DNA of 38,516 bases. Origin: Bacillota bacterium (GTDB lineage Bacteria; Bacillota_I; Bacilli_A; RF39; UBA660). A program made the translations under genes and the position numbers. Shown here one piece after another: positions 7,934 through 15,968 of the stretch. Where the stretch lies: the NCBI GenBank assembly GCA_015059365.1, contig SVAO01000010.1, positions 1-38,516 on the forward strand. The letters are read 5' to 3'. Position 1 is the first letter of the stretch. Every line of letters starts with the position of its first letter. Under the pieces are notes generated by a model. That model was not told where the DNA came from. It made no database searches and worked only from the letters and a program-made list of their open reading frames with translations.

Positions 7934-10900
7934 ATGAAAAAAATATTAACAATAGATGGTAATGAAGCATGTGCGAAAGCTTCATATATGTTTACTGAAG
8001 TTGCAGGAATTTATCCAATTACTCCTTCGAGCCCTATGGCAGAACATATCGATGAATGGAGTAATAATGGTGAGCTTAATTTATTTGGTGATCGAGTAAA
8101 AGTAATAGAAATGCAAAGTGAAGCAGGAGCTGCTGGACTTGTTCATGGGTCTTTAAAAGCAGGTTGTTTAACTAGTACATATACATCTAGCCAAGGTCTT
8201 CTTCTTATGATTCCAAACATGTATAAAATTGCAGGGGAGATGCTTCCATGCGTTATTCATGTTGCAGCACGCAGTTTAGCAACACATGCTTTAAGCATTA
8301 TGGGAGATCATCAAGATGTTTATGCGACACGACAAACAGGATTTGCACATCTTGCTTCATCTTCTGTTCAAGATACATTTTATTTGTCTTTAATTTCACA
8401 CCTTTCTACTATTGAATGTAGTATTCCTTTTATGCATTTTTTTGATGGTTTTAGAACTAGTCATGAACTTCAAAAAATAGAGATATTAGAAAAGGAAGAT
8501 ATAAAAGATTTAGTTAATTATAAGAAGATAGATGAATTTAGAAATAAGAGTATGAATAGTAGTGAAGTATTTACTTCTGGAACTGCACAAAATGATGATA
8601 TTTATTTTCAAGCAACAGAAGTTAGAAATGAATATTATAATAAGGTGCCAGATGTTGTTAATAACTATATGGAAAAAATTAATGATATTGCTGGAACAAA
8701 TTATAAACCATTTAATTATTATGGAGTAAAAAATCCTAAAAAAATAATAATAGCGATGGGTTCAGTCTGTGAGACAATTAAAGAAACAATTGATGTATTA
8801 ATAAAAAATAAATATGAAATTGGTTTGATAGAAGTTCATTTATACAGACCATTTAGTGTTAAATATTTGTTAAACGAACTACCAGAAAGTGTAAAGAGTA
8901 TTGCTGTGTTAGATCGTACCAAAGAGCAAGGAAGTATTGGTGAACCATTATATCTAGATGTGGTTGCTGCTTTAAAAGAAAAAAATATTAAGATTGTTGG
9001 CGGAAGATATGGTCTTTCTAGTAAAAATACAACACCTGCAGCAATAAAAGCAGTTTATGATATGCTTGATAATCCTGTTAATAATTTTACTATCGGGATA
9101 GTTGATGATGTCACTAACACTAGTTTAGAGATTAAAGATTATTTTAAATCTAATAATAGCCGAGAATATTTAATATATGGTTATGGAAGTGATGGTATGG
9201 TTAGTGCTTCTAAATCGATTATTAAATTTGTTGGTGACAATACTAATAATTATGTTCAAGGGTATTTTCAATATGATTCTAAAAAATCAGGAGGAGTTAC
9301 TAAAACTCATTTAAGATTTAGTAATGAAAAAATTAGATCTACTTATTATGTAGACCATCCGGAATTGATTGTAGTCACTAAAGATTCATATGTTGAAAGT
9401 TTTGATTGTTATTCTAATTTAAGTTACGGTGGCACATTTATTTTAAATACAAATAAAGGAGAAAATGAATTAAATGAGTTTTTACCAAACAAATTTAAAA
9501 AATTTATTTTAGACAACAAAATTAATTTTTATATTATTAATGCCTATAGTTTAGCTAAAAAATGTGGATTAGGAAATAAAATAAGTACTATTATGCAAAG
9601 TATTATTATGTATTTAACAGATTTGTTAGACTATGATTTTGCTAAGAACAAAATGAAAGAATATGCATATAATCGTTACTTTAAGAAAGGTAGTCAAATA
9701 ATTGAAGCTAATTATAGTGCAATAGATGAAAGTATTAAATATTTAGAAAAGGTTAATTTGGTTATTAACGAAAAAGAAGATGTAATAGATATTAGTACTA
9801 CTGTATTTGAATATATGAGTAAAAGAAGAGGGGATGAACTAACTGTTTCAGCATTCAGAGATCTACCTGATGGAAGATTTGAATCTGGGACTAGTAGATA
9901 CGAGAAACGTGCAATTAGTGAAATTGTTCCTCGTTGGCTAAAAAATAATTGTATTGAATGTAATCAATGTTCGTTTGTATGTCCTCATGGAGTCATCAGA
10001 CCATATCTTTTAAACGAAGAAGAGTATAATCGGGCTCCAGATTTTATTAAAGAAAGATGTAAGGAAGCAATTGGAAAGTTTGATGAAAAGTATTATTTCA
10101 TTATAGGAATATCAATAAAAGATTGTACTGGATGTGGATTATGTATTAAGACTTGTCCTGGTAAATCTACTGTAAAAGCATTAATTAGTGAACAATTTGA
10201 TACTGAATTAAAAAATAAAGAACAAGATGTATTTGACTATTTAAGTTCTAATATCAAAGATAAGGGATTAGTTCCAAAAACAACAGTTAAAGGTACTCAA
10301 TTTGCTGAGCCAAAATTTATGTTTCATGGGGCATGTGCAGGATGTGGAGAGCCGGCATATATTAAACTTTTAACTCAATTATTTGGAGATTCTTTAATTA
10401 TTGCGAATGCGACAGGATGTTCATCTATTTATGGTGGAAGTGCTCCAAGTACTCCTTATACTATTCCTTGGGCAAATTCATTATTTGAAGATAACGCTGA
10501 ATTTGGGTTTGGAATTTTAAATGCTACAAAGGTAATACGTGATAGAATAACGCGTATTATGAGTGAAAATTTAGATAGTTCTAATAAAGAATTATTTAAT
10601 AAATTCTTAGAAAATGAAAATGATTATGAAGTAACTAAACAAGTATATGATAATTTGAATTATGAAGATTGTCCAAAAGAATTAGTAAGTATCAAAGATT
10701 ATATTCCTAAAAAGGTAGTTTGGGCAGTTGGTGGAGATGGTTGGGCTTATGATATTGGATATGGTGGAATTGACCATGTCCTTGCTAGTAACGAAAATAT
10801 TAACATTTTAGTTTTAGATACCCAAATTTATTCTAATACTGGTGGTCAGGCATCAAAAGCAAGTCCAAAAGGAAGTATTGCTTCATTTGCTTCAAATGGT

Positions 10901-11356
10901 AAATTAAATAGTAAAAAAGATTTAGCTCGTATGGGACTTTCTTATCCGCATGTTTATGTGGCAACAGTATCTATGGGTTCTAATATGATGCAGGTAATAA
11001 AAGTGTTAAGAGAAGCTGCACTTTATAATGGGCCATCAATTGTTATTGCTTATTGTCCTTGTATTTCTCATGGAATTGAAGGAGGAATGACTAATAGTCT
11101 AGATATGTCTAAATTAGCAACAGACTGTGGTTATGCACCAACATTCCATTATAATCCATTAGAAGAAAAGTTTTATTTAGATAGTAAAAATGTTGATTTT
11201 GATCTTTATGAAGAATTCTTAAATAGACAAACTAGATATTCAATGCTTAAAAAGATTAATCCTAAATATGCAGATGAATTATTAAAACAAAATAAAGAAA
11301 ATGCGATTAAAAGATATGAATACTATAAATCGTTGGCGGAAAAAAAAGAGGTTTAG
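7934..11356 (+). CDS. nifJ: Pyruvate:ferredoxin (flavodoxin) oxidoreductase
   Basis: A single-chain PFOR that oxidises pyruvate to acetyl-CoA and CO2 and reduces ferredoxin or flavodoxin, the usual anaerobic replacement for pyruvate dehydrogenase. The 1140-residue protein has the typical fused length. The N-terminal pyrimidine-binding/core domain has GNEACAKASYMFTEVAGIYPITPSSP and EMQSEAGAAG. Two [4Fe-4S] motifs have Cys 673/676/679/683 and 731/734/737/741. A third cluster region begins at C801-A-G-C804. The thiamine-PP motif starts at GDG (934-936) and includes NTGGQ with KASPKGSIASFAS. The start has GGTGAT 3 nt upstream and an extended -10 promoter. A terminator overlaps the stop codon, so the gene is a single transcription unit. 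Confident assignment. Confidence 0.97.
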   Translation: MKKILTIDGNEACAKASYMFTEVAGIYPITPSSPMAEHIDEWSNNGELNLFGDRVKVIEMQSEAGAAGLVHGSLKAGCLTSTYTSSQGLLLMIPNMYKIAGEMLPCVIHVAARSLATHALSIMGDHQDVYATRQTGFAHLASSSVQDTFYLSLISHLSTIECSIPFMHFFDGFRTSHELQKIEILEKEDIKDLVNYKKIDEFRNKSMNSSEVFTSGTAQNDDIYFQATEVRNEYYNKVPDVVNNYMEKINDIAGTNYKPFNYYGVKNPKKIIIAMGSVCETIKETIDVLIKNKYEIGLIEVHLYRPFSVKYLLNELPESVKSIAVLDRTKEQGSIGEPLYLDVVAALKEKNIKIVGGRYGLSSKNTTPAAIKAVYDMLDNPVNNFTIGIVDDVTNTSLEIKDYFKSNNSREYLIYGYGSDGMVSASKSIIKFVGDNTNNYVQGYFQYDSKKSGGVTKTHLRFSNEKIRSTYYVDHPELIVVTKDSYVESFDCYSNLSYGGTFILNTNKGENELNEFLPNKFKKFILDNKINFYIINAYSLAKKCGLGNKISTIMQSIIMYLTDLLDYDFAKNKMKEYAYNRYFKKGSQIIEANYSAIDESIKYLEKVNLVINEKEDVIDISTTVFEYMSKRRGDELTVSAFRDLPDGRFESGTSRYEKRAISEIVPRWLKNNCIECNQCSFVCPHGVIRPYLLNEEEYNRAPDFIKERCKEAIGKFDEKYYFIIGISIKDCTGCGLCIKTCPGKSTVKALISEQFDTELKNKEQDVFDYLSSNIKDKGLVPKTTVKGTQFAEPKFMFHGACAGCGEPAYIKLLTQLFGDSLIIANATGCSSIYGGSAPSTPYTIPWANSLFEDNAEFGFGILNATKVIRDRITRIMSENLDSSNKELFNKFLENENDYEVTKQVYDNLNYEDCPKELVSIKDYIPKKVVWAVGGDGWAYDIGYGGIDHVLASNENINILVLDTQIYSNTGGQASKASPKGSIASFASNGKLNSKKDLARMGLSYPHVYVATVSMGSNMMQVIKVLREAALYNGPSIVIAYCPCISHGIEGGMTNSLDMSKLATDCGYAPTFHYNPLEEKFYLDSKNVDFDLYEEFLNRQTRYSMLKKINPKYADELLKQNKENAIKRYEYYKSLAEKKEV

Positions 11357-11367
11357 CCTCTTTTTTT
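11343..11367 (+). terminator. Terminator overlapping the nifJ stop
   Basis: Stem AAAAAGAGG (11343-11351) / CCTCTTTTT (11357-11365) with a 5-nt loop containing the TAG stop, followed by a T tract and a short palindrome TTTTGTATACAAAA. Confidence 0.88.
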
Positions 11368-11369
11368 GT

Positions 11370-11473
11370 ATACAAAAATAGAACGGCCCCCTGAGAACCG
11401 TTCCAATAAAAGAATAAAAAGGGGTTGGCTAGTGTGATACTAGCGCCAATTCGCCTGATTTCTCGAATTGGTA
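11370..11473 (-). ncRNA. Candidate small RNA 'A' (minus strand, about 100 nt)
   Basis: The nifJ-recG gap holds no ORF but a complete minus-strand transcription unit. Read on the minus strand from the promoter at 11508-11480, the RNA has hairpin 1, CCAATTCG / CGAATTGG (11471-11464 with 11453-11446); hairpin 2, GCTAGT / ACTAGC (11444-11439 with 11433-11428); an unpaired CCAACCCCTTTTT segment; and a terminator hairpin GAACGG / CCGTTC (11403-11398 with 11386-11381). An 11-nt loop contains TCAGGGGG and a TATTTTTG tail follows. It converges on nifJ and is divergent from recG. No known RNA family was recognised. The terminator loop could pair with the RNA's own CCCC segment (pseudoknot) or with RNA 'B' at 13603-13711. 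Expression is unproven. Confidence 0.6.
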
Positions 11474-11479
11474 CTGTAT

Positions 11480-11508
11480 ATACTAATCTAAAATGTTGTT
11501 TTTGTCAA
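11480..11508 (-). promoter_or_regulatory. Minus-strand promoter of small RNA A
   Basis: On the minus strand a consensus -35 TTGACA (11508-11503), 17-nt spacer and -10 TAGTAT (11485-11480, 4 of 6). The only structure downstream is the hairpin series that ends in a terminator. Confidence 0.6.
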
Positions 11509-11540
11509 GGTTTTTAGGTGAAAAAATAAAACTAGTATGG

Positions 11541-11569
11541 TTGACACGAACAAATGTATTGTGTATAAT
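11541..11569 (+). promoter_or_regulatory. Consensus promoter of recG
   Basis: TTGACA (11541-11546), a 17-nt spacer and TATAAT (11564-11569) form a perfect sigma-A consensus. The ATG is 17 nt after the -10, so the leader is about 11 nt and begins near the GGTGAT site. Confidence 0.88.
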
Positions 11570-11586
11570 TTAATTATGGTGATGAT

Positions 11587-13563
11587 ATGGAATTAAATGA
11601 GATAAAAGGAGTAGGCCCTAAAACATTAAATTTACTAAATAAATTAGAGATAAATACAATAAATGATTTAGTTGAATATTATCCTTATCGTTATGAAGTT
11701 ATTAAAAGGACAAGCTTGGAAGAAGAAAGAGTTATTATTGATGGAATTATCGAATCTATTCCTCAAGTTAGTTTTTTTAATAAAAAAATGAATAGATTAA
11801 TGTTTAATTTTAATACTGGTGATAATCTTTGTAAGGTTGTAATATTTAATAGGATGTTTTTAAAAGCAAATCTAAAACCAAATACAATTATTACAGTTAT
11901 AGGAAAATATGATAAAGATAAAAACACTATAATCGCATCTGATATTAGATTTGGACAATTACCAGAGAAACCTAAGTATGAACCTATTTATCATACGATA
12001 AACGGGATTAGTAGTCGGGAATTAAATAAACTTGTTTTAAGTGCTTTAGAGACTGATTTTTCTTATAATGAATATATTCCAACATATTTAAAGGACAAAT
12101 ATAAATTTTTACCAAAAAGAGAAAGCATTATAAATATTCATAAACCTAATAATTCAAATAATTTAAAGAACTCAATTAATACATTAAAATATGAAGAATT
12201 ATTTTTATATATGTTTAAGATGAATATATTAAAACTAAACAACAAAAATAATTTAGGATTAAAACGAAATATTACTTTTAAGACTTTAGAAGAAGTTATA
12301 GATAAATTGCCATTTACTTTAACTAAAGATCAGTATTCAAGTATTAGTGAAATATATGATGATTTAACCTCAGAAAAACGTATGAATAGATTACTTCAAG
12401 GGGATGTTGGAAGCGGAAAAACTATAGTTGCTTTTTTAACTATGATAATAAACTATTTTAGTGGTTACCAAAGTGCATTAATGGTTCCAACTGAGATACT
12501 TGCTCATCAACACTATAATAGTTTTATTAAATTGTTTGATAGTTATAATATTAATACAGAAATACTTACAGGAAAAACAAGCGCAAAGGATAAAAAAGAT
12601 ATTTATAGGCGTTTAAAAAGTGGAGAAATAGATATTATTATAGGGACGCATGCTTTAATTACTGAAAATGTAGAGTATAAAAATCTAGGATTAGTAATTA
12701 CTGATGAACAACACCGCTTTGGTGTTAATCAACGTTCTAATTTAAGAAATAAAGGAGCGCTTGCTGATGTTCTTTATATGAGTGCAACTCCCATACCTAG
12801 AACTTATGCATTAACTATTTATGGAGATATGGATATATCTAACATAAAAACAATGCCTAGTGGTAGAAAAGAAGTTATAACATATTTAAAAAAGGAAAGT
12901 GAAATAAAAGAAGTATTAACATTAATGTATCAAGAATTAAAATTAAATCACCAAGTATATGTTATTGCACCGCTTATTGAAGACAGTGATAAAATAGACC
13001 TTACCAACGTAAACAAACTGGAAGAACAGATGAATAAAGCATTTGGTAAACTTTATACTATTGGTGTTCTTCATGGTAAAATGAAACAGCAAGAAAAAGA
13101 TGAAGTTATGAATAAATTTAAAAATAATGACATTCAAATATTAATAAGTACTACAGTTATTGAAGTTGGAATCGATGTCCCAAATGCGACAACTATGATA
13201 ATATTTGATGCATATAGATTTGGCCTTTCACAACTTCATCAATTACGTGGAAGAGTAGGCAGAAATAATTTACAATCTTATTGTGTGTTAATTAGTAATT
13301 ATGAAAAAGAAAGATTAGATGTATTGTTAGAAACTACAGATGGTTTTAAAATAAGTGAAGAAGATTTTAAATTACGTGGTAGTGGTGATTTATTTGGTGT
13401 AAGACAAAGTGGAGATATGATATTTAAAATTGCTAATTTAAAGAATGACTATAAGATGTTATTAGTAGCTAAAGATGATAGTTATGAATGTATTTTAAAT
13501 AAGGGTTATTTAGAAAATGATTACTTAACAAAACTTGTAAACCAAATATGTAATTTAGATTAA
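11587..13563 (+). CDS. recG: ATP-dependent DNA helicase RecG
   Basis: RecG remodels stalled replication forks and branch-migrates Holliday junctions. The 658-residue product has the N-terminal helix-hairpin-helix-like start (IKGVGPKTLNLLNKLEI), the wedge/OB domain (about 45-125), the helicase core with motif I GDVGSGKT (272-279), the DEQHRFGVNQR box near residue 373, SATPIPRT, motif V/VI TTVIEVGIDVPNA and QLRGRVGR, and the C-terminal FKLRGSGDLFGVRQSG segment. Length is slightly below the usual 680-690. It is the only gene of its unit: it has its own consensus promoter and is followed by the promoter of small RNA B. Confident assignment. Confidence 0.96.
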   Translation: MELNEIKGVGPKTLNLLNKLEINTINDLVEYYPYRYEVIKRTSLEEERVIIDGIIESIPQVSFFNKKMNRLMFNFNTGDNLCKVVIFNRMFLKANLKPNTIITVIGKYDKDKNTIIASDIRFGQLPEKPKYEPIYHTINGISSRELNKLVLSALETDFSYNEYIPTYLKDKYKFLPKRESIINIHKPNNSNNLKNSINTLKYEELFLYMFKMNILKLNNKNNLGLKRNITFKTLEEVIDKLPFTLTKDQYSSISEIYDDLTSEKRMNRLLQGDVGSGKTIVAFLTMIINYFSGYQSALMVPTEILAHQHYNSFIKLFDSYNINTEILTGKTSAKDKKDIYRRLKSGEIDIIIGTHALITENVEYKNLGLVITDEQHRFGVNQRSNLRNKGALADVLYMSATPIPRTYALTIYGDMDISNIKTMPSGRKEVITYLKKESEIKEVLTLMYQELKLNHQVYVIAPLIEDSDKIDLTNVNKLEEQMNKAFGKLYTIGVLHGKMKQQEKDEVMNKFKNNDIQILISTTVIEVGIDVPNATTMIIFDAYRFGLSQLHQLRGRVGRNNLQSYCVLISNYEKERLDVLLETTDGFKISEEDFKLRGSGDLFGVRQSGDMIFKIANLKNDYKMLLVAKDDSYECILNKGYLENDYLTKLVNQICNLD

Positions 13564-13567
13564 TCTA

Positions 13568-13596
13568 TTGACTTTTAATTAATCAATAGTTATAAT
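13568..13596 (+). promoter_or_regulatory. Promoter of small RNA B
   Basis: TTGACT (13568-13573), a 17-nt spacer and TATAAT (13591-13596). No ORF follows, only the hairpin series that ends in a terminator at 13711. Confidence 0.82.
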
Positions 13597-13602
13597 TAAA
13601 CT

Positions 13603-13711
13603 AGCGTAAGATAACTATATTATTTTACGCTCTGGATACTTTTATATTACGTAACATAGAAGTATTCAACCAAAACCCCCTGAAGCTAGGTCGAGAGACC
13701 TAGCATTTTTT
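13603..13711 (+). ncRNA. Candidate small RNA 'B' (about 109 nt)
   Basis: A free-standing unit between recG and the restriction genes. The predicted RNA has a 12-bp hairpin AGCGTAAGATAA (13603-13614) / TTATTTTACGCT (13620-13631, one G-U); a second hairpin GGATACTT (13634-13641) / AAGTATTC (13660-13667); a single-stranded segment CCAAAACCCCCTGAA (13670-13684); and a strong terminator GCTAGGTC / GACCTAGC (13685-13704) with a GAGA loop and a T6 tail. A C-rich unpaired segment just before the terminator is the layout of Firmicute small RNAs such as RsaE/RoxS, which bind G-rich Shine-Dalgarno sequences. Sequence similarity to a known family was not recognised. The 8-nt core CCCCCUGA is the exact complement of the terminator loop of candidate RNA A. 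Confidence 0.72.
13685..13711 (+). terminator. Terminator of small RNA B
   Basis: An 8-bp GC-containing stem, GAGA tetraloop and ATTTTTT tail; the strongest terminator in the window. Confidence 0.9.
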
Positions 13712-13783
13712 GTGTTATGCCTTATAAAGTTAACGTTTACAAGGGTTTAAGTGATTACAATAAATTAATAAAAAGGCAAAAAT

Positions 13784-13824
13784 AGATACAAATTTACATA
13801 CGGTCTTGTATCTAATTTGTATCT
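13784..13824. repeat. Inverted repeat with three AGATACAA-type sites
   Basis: AGATACAAATT (13784-13794) is mirrored by AATTTGTATCT (13814-13824), and TTGTATCT also occurs at 13806-13813. It could be an operator, recombinase arm sites or part of a hairpin; it lies about 110 nt upstream of the restriction-gene promoter. Confidence 0.55.
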
Positions 13825-13930
13825 AAAAATAAAAAACTACTTGAAGAGAACAAAAAATGAAATTTTAAAACTAAAAATATACGGATTTTTAATTTTTGTA
13901 AATGAAAGTTATGAAATAATAATATTATTA

Positions 13931-13939
13931 TGTTATAAT
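13931..13939 (+). promoter_or_regulatory. Extended -10 promoter of the restriction operon
   Basis: TGtTATAAT, a perfect extended -10, lies 32 nt before the preferred ATG. No clear -35 is present. Confidence 0.6.
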
Positions 13940-13971
13940 AAAGAAGAATAGAGGTTTATGGAGTGATAGGA

Positions 13972-15966
13972 ATGAGCAAAAGTGTTGAAGAGAAAGTAGA
14001 AGATATATTTAAAAAACAACTTAATGAATTTAACATAAAATATTACACTAAGACAGAAAGCATAAATGAAGCAATAGATTCTTCTTTAAAAAATTCAGTA
14101 TCTAAATCAGGTGGTAGTGGGAATAATTATCCAGATATAAAAATATTACTTGAAAGTAGTAATATGAGAAGAATTCCCGTTATGATAGAGGCAAAGGGGA
14201 CTTTTGGTAAATTAGTGAAAATGACTTCAGATGGTGATATTGAGTTAGTCACATATAATAAAAACGGTGATGCAAATTATTCATCTATACAGGGATACGC
14301 GGTAAATGGTGCAGTACATTATGTTAATGCAATTCTTGATGGTGATTGTTATAATGAGGGAATAGCAATTGGAATAAATGGATACGAAAAAAATGATAAT
14401 ATGTATACAGAATTAGATGCATATTATATTTCTGAAAAGAATAATAGAGTTCCAAAGAAAATAGGATCTTTTAATGACATGTCTTTTTTAAAAACAGCTA
14501 ATATTAATAATTTATGTGAAATGCTAGATAAATTAGTACTTACAGAAGAAGAATTAGATAGAATAACAAAAAAAGTTGAAGCAACCTTAGAACAAAAAAT
14601 TAAATCAATTCATCAAAATATTTATGATAATAAATTAATAACATTAGAAACTAATGAAAAATTATATTTGTTTTGCGGATTAATAATGGCCGGAATACAT
14701 ACTAAAGGTGTTTCGCCTCTAACTGCTGATCAATTGACAGGTAGTGATAACCCTGAATATAATGATGGAACAATAATAATTAATCATATAAATGCATTTT
14801 TGAATTCTAAAAACATGGATAATAGTAAAAAAGAAATGATTCAAAAACTATTATTTCCTATTTTTAAAAATACTTTATTGTATAAACCTAAAAATGGTGA
14901 AAGTATATTAAAAATGTTATACAGGCAAGTCAACAATGACATAATTCCTTGTTTAGAGTCTAATCTCCATTTGGATTTTACAGGTAAAATTTTGAATTCT
15001 TTAAGTGACTGGGTTCATATAGAAAATGATAAATCAAATGACGTAGTTTTAACACCAAGATATGTTACACATTTGATGGCAAAATTAGCACGTACAAATA
15101 AGGATTCTTATGTATGGGATAGTGCGATGGGGTCAGCCGGATTTTTAGTTTCTGCAATGAACATTATGATTGCAGATGCTCAAAACACAATAAAAGATAT
15201 TGATAGATTAAACGAAAAAATAACCAATATTAAAAAAAATCAATTGCTAGGTGTTGAAATTTTAGGAAATATTTATATGTTAGCTGTATTAAATATGATA
15301 TTAATGGGTGACGGTTGTTCAAATATAATAAATGATGATAGTTTTTCTTTTAAAACAGATTTTCCAGCAAATGTCTTTTTGCTAAATCCGCCTTATTCTG
15401 CAGATGGTAAAGGTTTTAATTTTGTTGATGCTGCTTTATCTAAAATGCATGATGGATATGGGTGTATTTTAATTCAAGAAAATGCTGGTAGTGGAATGGG
15501 TCATCCATATACAGAAAGCATTTTGAAACATAGTACTTTGAAGGCAAGTATACATATGAGTAATATATTCTGTGGTAAGGCAGGAGTTCAAACAGCTATA
15601 TATTTGTTTAAAGTTGGTAGACCTCATGAAGAAGATGATATCGTAACATTTGTTGATTTTTCAAATGATGGTTATTCAAGACAAAGTAAAAAGAAATCTA
15701 GCCAAGATGTTAATTTAAAAAATACAGACCATGCATTAGAACGTTACGCAGAATTAGAAGCTATAATTCTTGATAAGAAAAAAAATACTAATTATTATAA
15801 TGAAGAAAATGGTCTGGTAATTAAAGATACTATCTCATTAAGTGGTGAAGATTGGACTTATTCGCAGCATAAAAAAGTAAATACAAAACCATCTGAATTA
15901 GATTTTAAAAAAACCGTTAGTGAATATATTTCTTGGAAAGTATCTAATTTAATTAAGGATGTGTAA
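13972..15966 (+). CDS. BcgI-like type IIB restriction-modification enzyme, RM subunit
   Basis: A fused nuclease and N6-adenine methyltransferase of 664 residues. The N-terminal part has a PD-(D/E)XK-like site: YPD with D55, then E73-A-K75 in IPVMIEAKG. A helical linker leads to a HsdM-like methylase with LTPRYVTHLMAKLA, the SAM motif DSAMGSAGFL starting at D383, and the catalytic NPPY starting at N472. This order and length, together with a separate two-TRD specificity gene 2 nt downstream, match BcgI, whose A subunit (about 640 residues) carries cleavage and methylation. BcgI-type enzymes cut on both sides of a bipartite site. ATG 13972 with GGAG (13960-13963) is preferred over GTG 13963. 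Lack of a HsdR helicase argues against ordinary type I. An orphan type I-like methylase is less likely because of the nuclease motif. Confidence 0.85.
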   Translation: MSKSVEEKVEDIFKKQLNEFNIKYYTKTESINEAIDSSLKNSVSKSGGSGNNYPDIKILLESSNMRRIPVMIEAKGTFGKLVKMTSDGDIELVTYNKNGDANYSSIQGYAVNGAVHYVNAILDGDCYNEGIAIGINGYEKNDNMYTELDAYYISEKNNRVPKKIGSFNDMSFLKTANINNLCEMLDKLVLTEEELDRITKKVEATLEQKIKSIHQNIYDNKLITLETNEKLYLFCGLIMAGIHTKGVSPLTADQLTGSDNPEYNDGTIIINHINAFLNSKNMDNSKKEMIQKLLFPIFKNTLLYKPKNGESILKMLYRQVNNDIIPCLESNLHLDFTGKILNSLSDWVHIENDKSNDVVLTPRYVTHLMAKLARTNKDSYVWDSAMGSAGFLVSAMNIMIADAQNTIKDIDRLNEKITNIKKNQLLGVEILGNIYMLAVLNMILMGDGCSNIINDDSFSFKTDFPANVFLLNPPYSADGKGFNFVDAALSKMHDGYGCILIQENAGSGMGHPYTESILKHSTLKASIHMSNIFCGKAGVQTAIYLFKVGRPHEEDDIVTFVDFSNDGYSRQSKKKSSQDVNLKNTDHALERYAELEAIILDKKKNTNYYNEENGLVIKDTISLSGEDWTYSQHKKVNTKPSELDFKKTVSEYISWKVSNLIKDV

Positions 15967-15968
15967 TT

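Larger units (their letters stand above)
13712..13971. other. Non-coding left flank of the restriction island
   Basis: About 260 AT-rich bases without a credible ORF. They contain AAAAAGGCAA (13770-13779), an 11-bp inverted repeat AGATACAAATT / AATTTGTATCT (13784-13824) with a third TTGTATCT inside it (13806-13813), and TTGAAGAGAACAAAA (13841-13855). Close copies of three of these segments recur downstream of the island (17155-17293) in a different order. The end of the segment carries the promoter and ribosome-binding site of the restriction genes. Confidence 0.6.

Noticed and set aside
11366..11586. Hairpins in the nifJ-recG gap as a recG leader riboswitch or T-box
   Set aside because: The consensus recG promoter lies downstream of all the hairpins, and no T-box or known aptamer sequence is present.
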